Assembly (NCBI GenBank): GCA_963792365.1
Contig: CAWBVW010000004.1
Coordinates: 248,001 to 312,000 of the forward strand
DNA from: JAOUGY01 sp963792365
Lineage (GTDB): Bacteria > Actinomycetota > Acidimicrobiia > Spongiisociales > ZC4RG35
Direction of reading: 5' to 3'
Length of the DNA stretch: 64,000 nt
The notes beneath the pieces were generated by a model. That model was not told the DNA's origin and did no database searches. It saw only the letters and a list, made by a program, of their open reading frames with translations. Every line of letters starts with the position of its first letter. Position 1 is the first letter of the stretch. The position numbers and the translations under genes were made by a program. Shown here piece after piece: positions 33,783 to 42,487 of the stretch.

Positions 33783-35507
33783 TCAGCCACACCCACTTGG
33801 GAGCCGCAGATGCTGGTCGACCGCCTGATCGGTGAGCACCAAGTCGTCGGATGCAAATGCCGGCGGCGGAGCGACGACGATGTCGACGGCTTCCACATCA
33901 CCCACGCCGAAGTGGGCGACCGCCTCGTTCCCCGCCGAGTACCCCTGCGACAGCGTGATCTCCCGCACACCGAGCAACCGATCGAGATCGCCGGCACCTC
34001 CCGATTCATAAACGGACACGAGGGTTCCCGGACCACCACCGAGCGAGGCGTCGACCGAGACCTCCACCCAGTGCCCTGAAGGAGAGACGTTGTGGAAGAA
34101 CGGCATCTCGAGCGACGCCTCCCACTCCACGGCCAACGTGTCCACCCGCCCGTCTCGATCCACATCAGCTGTGGGCATGGCCACCCAGTACTGAGGAGAT
34201 CCCAAGCCTGATGGCACCTCGAATGTCGGCACGCCGTCGGCAACACCCCTATTCCTGAAGATTGCGGGCATCGTCCCCTCAGCAGCCGAGGCGGATGTGA
34301 GGATGTCGACCAGTCCGTCGTTGTCCAGATCGACGAACTCCACATGAGGGGCCTTGGTGGGCAACCCGATCAGTCCTGCGCGGTCGGTCACGTCTTCGAA
34401 CACAGGGGTGTCGCCCGGTGCAGGCGTACGATTGAGATAGAGCCGGATCGGCACCAAGGTGTTGCGGCTGAGCGTCGAATTGAAATGCTGGCCCAAGACG
34501 AGATCGGCCAGACCGTCACGGTTGACGTCGGCGAGTGACGCCCCGGCCACATCGTCTTCGTCGCCGAAGATCTCCCATTCCGGAATCACGCCGGCGATTT
34601 CTTCCAGCCCGGCACCCGTTCCGACGAACACGCGGTTCGAGCCACCGATCACGACGTCGGTGATGTGGTCGCCGTTGATGTCACCAGTTGCGACGCCCAG
34701 GCCGTGAACGTCGTCGGGGAATCCAAAGCTCGCTCGTGCATCTTCGAAGCGCAGATCTCCCAGGTTTCGATAGACCACCGTCGATGCGCCCGTCCACTTG
34801 TCCTCGAGCACCACCAGATCGGGCAGCTGATCTGCGTCGACATCGAGCACCCCGATCGAGCGTGCTCCGAGCACCGGGTCGAGACCGGCGTCTGGCACCT
34901 CCACCAGCGAACCGCCGTCGTTCCGGTACACCGTCGACGGCGCATCGCCACGCTCTCGGCCCGGTTGGGGGTTCCTGGCTATCACCAGGTCGAGATCACC
35001 ATCCAGGTCGAGATCGGCGAACACTGCGCCCGACGTCCTGCCGAGTTGTGCCTGCAGACCCAGGTCGGCAAAGCCACCCGATGCCGCCAGTAGCACCCTG
35101 TCGGGACCAGGTCCGTCGGCGCCCCGGGTCTGATAATCCTCGACCGGGCGATTGGCGAACGTCCCGACGAAGAGGTCGGGGAGCAGATCGCCGTTCACGT
35201 CTCCCCACGCTCCTGCGTGGCCCTTCATACCGGTCAAGGGACCAACGAGGCCAAACACCGCCGTGGCGTTCTCGAGGGCGATCCCGCCGCCGGCAGTCTC
35301 CTCGATCGGCGCGGTCCAACACGAAATACCTTCACCGCCGACCGGCGTCGCCACGGCGACCGACCCTGGCGGCGCCGTCGTGGAATTGGCGTCGCCCGTC
35401 TCGGGCGTGGTCTGCTCGGGTGATGTCGCGTCGCCCCCGGTTCCGGGAGGGCTGGTCGAAGAAGAACAGGCAGCCAGCAACAGCGCGAGGGCCACGACGA
35501 ACCTCAT
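33783..35507 (-). CDS. CRTAC1-type FG-GAP/VCBS repeat lipoprotein with ASPIC/UnbV domain
   Basis: 574 residues with a lipoprotein signal MRFVVALALLLAAC (lipobox LLAAC). At least six FG-GAP/VCBS repeats carry Ca-binding D-x-[DN]-x-D-G loops (GDVNGDLLPDLFVG, ADLDLDGDLDLVIA, DINGDHITDVVIGG, ADVNRDGLADLVLG, VDLDNDGLVDILT, ADVDRDGRVDTLA), forming a beta-propeller. The C-terminus (HWVEVSVDASLGGGPGTLVSVYESG, ITLSQGYSAGNEAVAHFGVGDVEAVDIVV) is an ASPIC/UnbV domain. Such proteins are surface-attached and probably bind ligands or matrix. The start overlaps the stop of the preceding propeller lipoprotein by ATGA. Confidence 0.88.
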   Translation of the reverse strand: MRFVVALALLLAACSSSTSPPGTGGDATSPEQTTPETGDANSTTAPPGSVAVATPVGGEGISCWTAPIEETAGGGIALENATAVFGLVGPLTGMKGHAGAWGDVNGDLLPDLFVGTFANRPVEDYQTRGADGPGPDRVLLAASGGFADLGLQAQLGRTSGAVFADLDLDGDLDLVIARNPQPGRERGDAPSTVYRNDGGSLVEVPDAGLDPVLGARSIGVLDVDADQLPDLVVLEDKWTGASTVVYRNLGDLRFEDARASFGFPDDVHGLGVATGDINGDHITDVVIGGSNRVFVGTGAGLEEIAGVIPEWEIFGDEDDVAGASLADVNRDGLADLVLGQHFNSTLSRNTLVPIRLYLNRTPAPGDTPVFEDVTDRAGLIGLPTKAPHVEFVDLDNDGLVDILTSASAAEGTMPAIFRNRGVADGVPTFEVPSGLGSPQYWVAMPTADVDRDGRVDTLAVEWEASLEMPFFHNVSPSGHWVEVSVDASLGGGPGTLVSVYESGGAGDLDRLLGVREITLSQGYSAGNEAVAHFGVGDVEAVDIVVAPPPAFASDDLVLTDQAVDQHLRLPSGCG

Positions 35508-36877
35508 GGCAGCGTCACCTCCACCAGCACCACCTGCCCAAACGGATCCCGATCGTTTGGACCGCCAGCATTCAGCGTCATGAAGAGTCGCCCGGCGTCA
35601 TGATCGATGCTGATTCCGTAGGTTCCTCCCACCCGCAATCCGAGGCTCTGCTCGATCAGGGGCGCAAGCTCGACCAGCGTGCTCTGTGCTCCCGTCGCGG
35701 GGTCGAGTTCCACGATTGGGGTCCCGATGTCGTAGCCATCGCCGTGAGCGCCCGGGAGTGAGTACACAACCGTGCCCGTCGTGTCCACCACCATCGATGC
35801 CGTGTACCCCTCCGGAACCCCGAGGTCGGTGACGGTACCGTCAGGCCCGATCGAGAAGAAGGCGTCTGGCCGATCGGAGGCGGCGTAGACGGTCCCGTCG
35901 GGGGCGGGCGCCGAGGCTGCGCGGATTCGGCCTCCCGGTATGTCGACCGTCCCGGTGAAAGAGTTGGTCGCCGGGTCGTACACGTTCAGCAAACCATCAC
36001 CAAAGCTCACGTATGCGCGCCCTTGTGCGTCCACTGCGATGGACCGGAATCCGGTGTGGCTCGGGTCGGCATCGGAGAAGACGACCTCGCCACTGGCGAG
36101 GTCGTATACGAAGAAGGGTCCTTCGTTGCTGCCGGTGGGAACGGTCGGATCCGCCGCTTCCCCGTAGAGCAGACCGCCTTCGGGCCATGAAGCGAGGGAG
36201 GGAATCCCGTGAGCCGGAACGGGTGCTCCGAGATTCGAGACCGTTCGGGCACTCGGGTCGATCCGCATGAGAATGCCGCCCGAGTAGTCGACGGATTCGA
36301 TCCCACGACGACTCCCCCAGTACGAAGCCGCGTAGATCTCGCCACACGGCCCAGCGACCATCTGGGCGTGGATCTTGCCGTGCCCCCAGTCGTCGGAGGT
36401 CGCTCCGACCAGGGACGCCACATCGGCGATCCGCGTCAGCACGCCCGTCGCCGGGTCGAATTCGTAGACGTAGGAATTGCCGTCGGCCCCGAGGTGGTCG
36501 CCGATGGCGGAGAAGTAGCGGCCGTCGGCGGTCACGATCCCCTGACCCCACTCCGACCATGGGTTTCCCTCGTGATCGGGGCGCGGGTACACCGCGGCCC
36601 GGATCCCGAGGTCGGAGCCGTCGATCTCCGTGACCACCACCGATTCGGCAGATTGGAACGGCTCGCCGTCGAATCCTCCGCATCCAGGCATCGCCTCGCC
36701 GGAGCGCTGGGTCGTCGGGGTCGTGGCCGGTTCGCTTCCGGCACCGGACGAAGTACCGCTCACTGCGGTCGAACCTGATGAAGGCACCGACGATGTCACG
36801 GCCTCGGGCGTCTGGCCCGCGCTTGTGCACGCGCTCGCGGTCAACAGAATCGCCACACCCACCACCCATTTCCCCAT
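35504..36877 (-). CDS. Beta-propeller lipoprotein (PQQ/YVTN-like)
   Basis: The start is ATG 36877 (MGKWVVGVAILLTASAC), giving a lipobox TASAC and a 457-residue precursor. After a Ser/Thr/Gly-rich linker, repeated blades are visible, such as VYEFDPATGVLTRIADVASLVG, LMRIDPSARTVSNLGAP, FFVYDLASGEVVFSDADP, LNVYDPATNSFTGTVDIPGG, FSIGPDGTVTDLGVPEGY and IVELDPATGAQSTLVELAPLI, making a seven-bladed propeller of the PQQ/YVTN kind. No catalytic residues stand out. It is translated together with the CRTAC1-type gene downstream. I infer that both form an outer-surface complex. Confidence 0.8.
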   Translation of the reverse strand: MGKWVVGVAILLTASACTSAGQTPEAVTSSVPSSGSTAVSGTSSGAGSEPATTPTTQRSGEAMPGCGGFDGEPFQSAESVVVTEIDGSDLGIRAAVYPRPDHEGNPWSEWGQGIVTADGRYFSAIGDHLGADGNSYVYEFDPATGVLTRIADVASLVGATSDDWGHGKIHAQMVAGPCGEIYAASYWGSRRGIESVDYSGGILMRIDPSARTVSNLGAPVPAHGIPSLASWPEGGLLYGEAADPTVPTGSNEGPFFVYDLASGEVVFSDADPSHTGFRSIAVDAQGRAYVSFGDGLLNVYDPATNSFTGTVDIPGGRIRAASAPAPDGTVYAASDRPDAFFSIGPDGTVTDLGVPEGYTASMVVDTTGTVVYSLPGAHGDGYDIGTPIVELDPATGAQSTLVELAPLIEQSLGLRVGGTYGISIDHDAGRLFMTLNAGGPNDRDPFGQVVLVEVTLP

Positions 36878-36963
36878 AGGCGACAAACGTACCCCGAATC
36901 TCGACCTATGGAGAGAGAACGTGACCCGGTCGCGGGCCGACGCTCGAACTACCTGGAAGTGAC

Positions 36964-38589
36964 TCAATCGACTCGGCCGGCAACAGAAGCGCCCTCCTCA
37001 CGAAGGTCGACCACCACGTCGTGGTTGCCGGCGCGCGTACGGTCGGGCTGCTGTGCGGTCGAGCCACTTGCGCGAGGCCCCGGCCCCGACTCACTACCGA
37101 GCAGAACGGCGAGGGCATCGGTCCGTCCGCTTGCCGCCAGAATCGACGCAGCCAACACCAGTGCTGCCGCCTCCATGCGCTCGGCGGCGGGGAGGGCGCT
37201 GTCCATGGCCATCTCGACGAGCCACGTGCATGCCTTGGTGATCACCTTCGAATGGGACTCGAAACCACACCGCTCGAACAGCGAGTCCAGGGCGCCACGG
37301 TCGGCCCACGCCACGAACTCGGATCGAAGAACCTGAGCGGTCCCCCCCCACAGGGGCAGCAGTGGCGAGGTCCATGCCACGGCCGGATCCACCGGTACCG
37401 ACGCCAGGTGCATCATGGCCGATGCGTCGGGCACGATCGCCCCGAACCGGGACTGCACCCAGTGCTGAGCGAGCACCAGGTTGAGCCCGCCGACGCCGCC
37501 CTCGGCCAAGCGATCGGCAGCTTCGATCGCCAATCCCTCGGCAACGGTTGCCTCCACGTCTTCGACGAACTGACGGTGGAAGATATCGGCACCGGTCCTG
37601 CGTTCCAACCCATCCGTCATCACGTCCACGGCGGCCCGCATCTGGGCGGCCCCCACGATCGCCGAGTCGGCTCGGAGTCGCTCGATGACCGGTCTGAACA
37701 GCTGGTCCCCGGCGCCTCGAGGACCCACCCGGAGGGCCACCGCACCGTCGATCTCAACCCGAGCGAACGACGATGGTGCAGTACCGGGTCGACCGAACAG
37801 CTTCTTGACCCGAACCCGGTTGGGTTGTCCCGGACCGGTGTGGATCGGCAACAAATAGCACGTGGCTCCAGATGTGGGCTCGGGCACCCGTACGAGGAGG
37901 GCGTCGTAGAGGTGAGAGTGGGTGATGAGCTCGATGTTCGAGAGAAGGAAGTGGTCGGGGTCGTCGATCGACTCGACTCGAGGCCGACCACGACCCGTGA
38001 ATGCGACGCCGATCATGACCCCGGCTTTGTCGAGCCCTGGAATGGCTCGCGGATCGTGATGGAGTCCGATGGCCCTGCTGCGCCACGGGGCAACCTCACC
38101 CGTCCGCAGCGCTAGCGTGGCGGCTGCGGTCATCGCCACCGGTGTGAGATGGGTCGGTTCGATGACAGCGGCGCCGAACATCAGCCGGGAGCGGCCGTCG
38201 GTGTCGGTGCGACGGAGTCCTTTGCGCACGGTGTGGGCAGCAAGAGTGTTCCATGCCGCCGATGGGACGGCGACCCGTGCCGTCCTTGGCTCGACGGACT
38301 GTTGAGCCGCCACGACGGCGGCGAGCGCCCTCACGTCTACCTCCGCGGGCGGGGATCCGGATCGGGGGAATCGCTCGGCCTCGCGTTCCACCACACCGGG
38401 CGAAGGCGCCTCGACCCGACGGGCGTCGATGGCCTGCTTCATGCGGTCGAGGAACTCCGAATTGGCGACCACTCGAGGCCCAGCCGACTGGAGCTCCGGC
38501 CGTAGAGAGTGTGCTGGAGGGCGCTTCGCACGACGGCGCGCCCATAGAGGCTCTCGCTCTTTGCCCCTCGTGCCCACGTTTCCTCCCAT
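36964..38589 (-). CDS. Divergent AidB-like acyl-CoA dehydrogenase family protein
   Basis: 541 residues. The N-terminal ~80 residues are basic and proline-rich. The middle (AVIEPTHLTPVAMTAAATLALRTG, ATCYLLPIHTGPGQPNRVRVKKLFGRPGTAPSSFARVEIDGAVALRVGPRGAGDQLFRPVIERLR) and following helices (IVGAAQMRAAVDVMTDGLERRTGADIFHRQFVEDVEATVAEGLAIEAADRLAEGG) follow AidB-type flavoproteins: a KDKLG-like loop, then MR-A-x-D-x-T-x(n)-R-x-FG. Here KLFGRPGT replaces KDKLGTR, and FG is lost in IFHRQFVED, so FAD or substrate binding may be altered. AidB guards against DNA alkylation in enterobacteria; no such role is implied here. It lies downstream of lon. Confidence 0.65.
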   Translation of the reverse strand: MGGNVGTRGKEREPLWARRRAKRPPAHSLRPELQSAGPRVVANSEFLDRMKQAIDARRVEAPSPGVVEREAERFPRSGSPPAEVDVRALAAVVAAQQSVEPRTARVAVPSAAWNTLAAHTVRKGLRRTDTDGRSRLMFGAAVIEPTHLTPVAMTAAATLALRTGEVAPWRSRAIGLHHDPRAIPGLDKAGVMIGVAFTGRGRPRVESIDDPDHFLLSNIELITHSHLYDALLVRVPEPTSGATCYLLPIHTGPGQPNRVRVKKLFGRPGTAPSSFARVEIDGAVALRVGPRGAGDQLFRPVIERLRADSAIVGAAQMRAAVDVMTDGLERRTGADIFHRQFVEDVEATVAEGLAIEAADRLAEGGVGGLNLVLAQHWVQSRFGAIVPDASAMMHLASVPVDPAVAWTSPLLPLWGGTAQVLRSEFVAWADRGALDSLFERCGFESHSKVITKACTWLVEMAMDSALPAAERMEAAALVLAASILAASGRTDALAVLLGSESGPGPRASGSTAQQPDRTRAGNHDVVVDLREEGASVAGRVD

Positions 38590-38672
38590 ATGCCGCCAGA
38601 CGGCGTCGATACCCGCAAGGCGCGTCGATCATCTGGCCCCGGTCCCTTCGAAACAAGATAACCTCTGGGCGG

Positions 38673-38703
38673 CAGGGTGCTCAAAAAGCTTCAGAACACC
38701 CTG
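38673..38703 (-). terminator. Weak stem-loop after lon
   Basis: CAGGGTG (38673-38679) pairs with CACCCTG (38697-38703) around a 17-nt loop rich in A/T. It begins 10 bp after the lon stop on the minus strand and could end the lon transcript. Confidence 0.4.
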
Positions 38704-38712
38704 ACGGTGGAC

Positions 38713-41034
38713 TCACGTCTCCAAGGCCACCTCGAGAACCTGTTCCACGGTGTCTGCGATGTGGAAGGTCATCTCCTCACGAATCCGTTCGGGCACCTCG
38801 TCGAGATCGGCCTCGTTGCGCCGAGGCACGATCACTTCCCGGAGCCCGGCCCTGTGCGCCGCCAGCACCTTCTGCTTGACGCCGCCGATAGGCAGTACCT
38901 TGCCCTGAAGCGTGACCTCTCCGGTCATGCCGACCGTGCCACGGGTCTTCCGTCCGGTCAGGAGCGACACGAGTGCCGTCGTCATGGTGATGCCGGCCGA
39001 GGGTCCGTCCTTGGGTATGGCACCTGCGGGAACATGAACATGAAAGCGCCCTTCGGTCTGCTCGGGATCGATGCCGAGCCGTTTGGCGTTCGCCTCCACA
39101 TACGAGAGGGCGATTCTGGCGGACTCCTTCATCACGTCGCCCAGCTGGCCGGTCAGGGTCAGCCCTCGCTCACCCGGAGTCGAGCTCGCCTCGATGAACA
39201 GGACATCGCCTCCTGCCCCGGTCACGGCCAAACCCGTTGCCACGCCTGGAACGTCGGTGCGGTCGGAAGCCTCGTCCTTCCAGACCTTCGTTTTTCCCAG
39301 GTACTCCCGCACCTGCGACTCGTCGACCACGATCGTTCCGAGGACGGGCGAGTCCTCTCCGGAGCTGCCGGTCCCCCGGGCGACGGCGGTCGCCACTTTG
39401 CGAGTCAACTTACCGAGCTGCCGCTCCAGGCTCCGGACGCCGGCTTCTCTGGTGTACCGATCCACGACGGCGGCGAGGGCATCCTCGGTCACCTCCAGCT
39501 CCTCGGGTTCGAGTCCCGCTGCCCGGAGTTGCCGTGGCAGGAGATGGTCGCGTGCAATCGCCACCTTCTCGGCATCGGTGTACCCGTCGATCGTGATGAC
39601 TTCGGTGCGGTCGAGCAAGGGCCCCGGGATCGAATCGATCACGTTCGCCGTCGCGATGAACAGCACGTCCGAGAGGTCGAGATCGGTTTCGAGATAGTGA
39701 TCCCGGAACGTGTGATTCTGAGCCGGGTCGAGCACCTCGAGCAGGGCAGACGAGGGGTCGCCGCGCCAGTCGTTGCCGACCTTGTCCATCTCATCGAGAA
39801 GGAACACTGGATTCATGGTTCCGGTCTCGATGAGCGCTCTCGCCACGCGGCCAGGGCGTGCACCCACGTAGGTGCGACGATGGCCCCGGATCTCTGCCTC
39901 GTCCCGAACACCACCGAGGGCCACACGCACGAACTTGCGGCCGAGCGCCTTGGCAACCGACTCGCCCAGCGACGTCTTCCCCACACCCGGGGGACCGACC
40001 AGCAGCAAAATCGCCCCTGCGTTGCGTCCGTCGCCCTCGGCGAGCCCTCTCTGCTGGCGGAGCTTTCGAACGGCCAGGTGCTCGACGATGCGCTCCTTGA
40101 CGTCCGCCAGCCCGGTGTGGTCTGCATCGAGCACCGCCCAGGCCTCCTGAAGGTCGAGGCGATCTTCGGATCGAGTGCCCCACGGCACATCGAGCATGGT
40201 GTCGAGCCACGTTCGGACCCATGAGTGTTCGGGTGACTGCTCCGACATCCGCTCCAAACGATCGATCTCTCGTTCGATGCTCTCGCGGACGGCATCCGGG
40301 ATGTCGCTTTCCTCGAGCTTGGCCCGGTACTCCGATGCCACGTCGGCGTCGTCTCCGAGCTCCTTCTTGATCGCCTCGAGCTGTTGACGCAGGAGATAGT
40401 CGCGCTGACCCTTGTCGATGCGTTCCGCAGCCTCGTCACGGACTCGTCGCCGGAGTTCCAGGTCGGCCAGAACCTCTCGCATCCATTCGAGGAGCATCCC
40501 GAGGCGACGCCGGATGTCGAGCGCCTCGAGGAGCTGGACCTTCTGATCCAGTGACAGGTCTGGCGAATAGACGGCGAGATCCGCCAGCTGGGACGGATTG
40601 TCCATCGCCGTTATCCGCTCGGCGACCGCCGTCATGCCGCGATTCTCGAGCACGGCGCTGACCACGGCCCGGTACTCGGCCACAAGCGCCTCGAGCTCGT
40701 CGTCGATGATGTCGACCTCGGGATACGGCTCCGCCTCGACCCAGAGCGCACCCGTCTCATCGACCGAACCGGCTCCCACCCGAGCTCGCGCCATGCCCGA
40801 CACGACGACGTTGCCGTCTTCGTCACTCTGCTGAATCTCGGCGATCGTTCCAACATCGGCATATCGCCCATCGAGCCTCGGTACGAGCAGCAGCCGGCCG
40901 TCGTTGCGATCGGCAGCTGCGATCGCGGTTCGGCCTTCGGAGGTCTCGATCCGAAGGGTCACGACCATGTGGGGAAAGACCACTCCGTTGCGAAGCGGAA
41001 GAACGGGAAGCGTGAGCTGAGCTGTTTGTGGCAT
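38713..41034 (-). CDS. lon: ATP-dependent protease Lon
   Basis: 773 residues, the normal LonA length. Domains in order: N-terminal substrate-binding (LPVLPLRNGVVFPHMVV), a long coiled-coil with YLLRQQLEAIKKELG near residue 215, the AAA+ core with Walker A GPPGVGKTSLG near residue 346 and Walker B FLLDEMDKV near residue 413, and the protease domain with catalytic serine in PKDGPSAGITM near residue 672 and lysine in KVLPIGGVKQK near 715. It degrades misfolded and regulatory proteins in the cytosol. A HAIR-like HspR site lies over its promoter. Confidence 0.97.
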   Translation of the reverse strand: MPQTAQLTLPVLPLRNGVVFPHMVVTLRIETSEGRTAIAAADRNDGRLLLVPRLDGRYADVGTIAEIQQSDEDGNVVVSGMARARVGAGSVDETGALWVEAEPYPEVDIIDDELEALVAEYRAVVSAVLENRGMTAVAERITAMDNPSQLADLAVYSPDLSLDQKVQLLEALDIRRRLGMLLEWMREVLADLELRRRVRDEAAERIDKGQRDYLLRQQLEAIKKELGDDADVASEYRAKLEESDIPDAVRESIEREIDRLERMSEQSPEHSWVRTWLDTMLDVPWGTRSEDRLDLQEAWAVLDADHTGLADVKERIVEHLAVRKLRQQRGLAEGDGRNAGAILLLVGPPGVGKTSLGESVAKALGRKFVRVALGGVRDEAEIRGHRRTYVGARPGRVARALIETGTMNPVFLLDEMDKVGNDWRGDPSSALLEVLDPAQNHTFRDHYLETDLDLSDVLFIATANVIDSIPGPLLDRTEVITIDGYTDAEKVAIARDHLLPRQLRAAGLEPEELEVTEDALAAVVDRYTREAGVRSLERQLGKLTRKVATAVARGTGSSGEDSPVLGTIVVDESQVREYLGKTKVWKDEASDRTDVPGVATGLAVTGAGGDVLFIEASSTPGERGLTLTGQLGDVMKESARIALSYVEANAKRLGIDPEQTEGRFHVHVPAGAIPKDGPSAGITMTTALVSLLTGRKTRGTVGMTGEVTLQGKVLPIGGVKQKVLAAHRAGLREVIVPRRNEADLDEVPERIREEMTFHIADTVEQVLEVALET

Positions 41035-41092
41035 GAGGTCTCCTGAACCGTCGAGGTCGATACAACGACCTGAGTCAGAAGACTATTCCATT

Positions 41093-41128
41093 GTTGAGCG
41101 TATAGGACTCAGATCGTGCATCAATCAA
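41093..41128 (-). promoter_or_regulatory. lon promoter with HAIR-like HspR operator
   Basis: Read on the minus strand, TTGATT (41123-41128) and TATACG (41099-41104) are 18 bp apart. Overlapping the -10 is an inverted repeat, on the plus strand GTTGAGC (41093-41099), 7 bp, ACTCAGA (41107-41113), close to the HAIR consensus CTTGAGT-N7-ACTCAAG recognised by HspR. Confidence 0.65.
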
Positions 41129-41943
41129 TCGTGGGCATGGGTTGCCGAGCCCCGTTCGAGGTGGACGTGGGGAACGACGGCAGACGCGTGGGCGGGATCA
41201 TCGAACACCAGCCGACCCTCGACATCGACGATCTTTGCGCGGTAGGCCTCCGACAGCGCGTCGGCGGTCAACACCGAACCGGGAGGACCCTCGGCGACCA
41301 CCCGGCCCGAGAGCAGGATCACGTGGTCGGCGGTCGAGGCCTCACCAAGGTCATGGGTCGTCACGACAACCGTTCGACCGCTTGTGCGTTCCTCCTCGAT
41401 CACGGAAGTGATGGCAGCTTCGGACGTCAGGTCGAGCCCTGTGTGCGGTTCATCGAGCAGAAGCATCGCTCGCTCCTGGGCAATGCCTTGAGCAACGAAC
41501 ACCCGCTGTCGTTGCCCCCCGGACAACTCCCTCACGTGCCGGTCGGTAAGCGCATCGAGCCCGAGCCTCGACATCGCCCTCGCCACGACTCCACGATCCT
41601 CGGCTCGGAACCTGCCGATCGGGCCCAGCGTCGAGTACCTCCCCATCGCCACGACTTCTCCGACCGTGACAGGCAACACGTCGTTGACGATCGTGCTCTG
41701 CGGTACGAACGCAACACGCTCGCGCGCCCGCTCTGCGGTGGTCCCGAGTACCTCGACCCGGCCCTCCGTCGGCTGGATCAGGCCCGCGATCAATGCCAGC
41801 AGCGTCGATTTGCCCGACCCGTTGGGACCGATGAGGGCGGTGAAGCCGCCGGATGGAACGGTGAAATCCGACGTTGAGAGGGCGACGGCGTCGCCGTACT
41901 CGACCTGGACTCCGTGCCCGCAGGCGGCTGGCTGCGCAGTCAC
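41125..41943 (-). CDS. znuC: Zinc ABC transporter ATP-binding protein
   Basis: GTG 41943 overlaps the zur-like stop by GTGA and gives 272 residues; ATG 41961 is an alternative. Motifs are Walker A ALIGPNGSGKSTLL, signature RELSGGQRQRVFVAQGIA, Walker B MLLLDEPHTGLDLT and H-loop VVTTHDLGEAS. The tail is histidine-rich (HASAVVPHVHLERGSATHAHD), a common metal-sensing trait of ZnuC/TroB-type subunits. It supplies ATP hydrolysis for ZnuB in zinc (possibly manganese) import. It is co-transcribed behind the Fur-family regulator and divergent from znuA-znuB. Confidence 0.9.
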   Translation of the reverse strand: MTAQPAACGHGVQVEYGDAVALSTSDFTVPSGGFTALIGPNGSGKSTLLALIAGLIQPTEGRVEVLGTTAERARERVAFVPQSTIVNDVLPVTVGEVVAMGRYSTLGPIGRFRAEDRGVVARAMSRLGLDALTDRHVRELSGGQRQRVFVAQGIAQERAMLLLDEPHTGLDLTSEAAITSVIEEERTSGRTVVVTTHDLGEASTADHVILLSGRVVAEGPPGSVLTADALSEAYRAKIVDVEGRLVFDDPAHASAVVPHVHLERGSATHAHD

Positions 41944-42392
41944 TTCTGGCACTCCACACAAACCCCTACGACTTCGAGAAGATGACCCTCGGGTCGAAAC
42001 CCCGCCCGCGCGGCCAGTGCGTCCGCAAGGTCATCGAGCAAGATCTCGGCATCAGAGCCGAGTTCGACATCCTCGACTGCGCCACAGTTGCCACAGACGA
42101 GGTGGTGGTGATGACCGGCGAGCCACTCGGCGAGCTCGAAGCGCGCCACCCCCTCGGCATCGTGATGCTTCTGGACCACGCCCGAGTCGTCGAGGATCGT
42201 GAGCGTCCGATACAGAGACGACAGCGGCACTCCCTCGACCTGGTCGTGGAGTTCGGCGGCCGAGAGCGGGCCAGATGATCGCTGCATCGCCATCACCGCC
42301 GCCTTCCGTCCATGCGTATACCGGATGTCGAGCTCAGCGAGTCGACGTCGTACGGCATCGTGGACATCCGGCAGGGCGAGCGAGTCGGTCAT
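41940..42392 (-). CDS. zur: Fur family metalloregulator, probably Zur
   Basis: ATG 42392 (MTDSLALPDVHDAV) gives 150 residues; the frame upstream crosses the promoter. It has the Fur winged helix (IRYTHGRKAAVMAMQRSSGPLSAAELHDQV, PLSSLYRTLTILDDSGVV) and the regulatory HHHHLVCGNCGAVEDVE loop. The structural zinc site uses CGNCG and the C-terminal CVECQK. With zinc bound it would repress transcription. Its position at the head of znuC and opposite znuA, with two Zur-like boxes between, argues for zinc rather than iron specificity. Confidence 0.85.
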   Translation of the reverse strand: MTDSLALPDVHDAVRRRLAELDIRYTHGRKAAVMAMQRSSGPLSAAELHDQVEGVPLSSLYRTLTILDDSGVVQKHHDAEGVARFELAEWLAGHHHHLVCGNCGAVEDVELGSDAEILLDDLADALAARAGFRPEGHLLEVVGVCVECQK

Positions 42393-42408
42393 CGATCGAC
42401 CTCTGGGT

Positions 42409-42450
42409 TGAAAATGATAACGTTTCTCATTACGGTGAGGATGATTCTCA
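42409..42450. promoter_or_regulatory. Two Zur-like boxes in the divergent zur/znuA promoter
   Basis: TGAAAATGATAAC (42409-42421) matches the first eleven bases of the actinobacterial Zur box TGAAAATGATTTTCA. TGAGGATGATTCTCA (42436-42450) matches 12 of 15 positions and is itself an imperfect palindrome. Both lie between the divergent starts at 42392 and 42488. Confidence 0.7.
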
Positions 42451-42487
42451 TTATACCAACCCGACATCCTTCCTGCGGAGACCGATC

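Noticed and set aside
38677..40224. 515-residue open frame antisense to lon
   Set aside because: It is a mirror of GC-rich codon bias; the minus strand encodes a complete Lon with all catalytic motifs.
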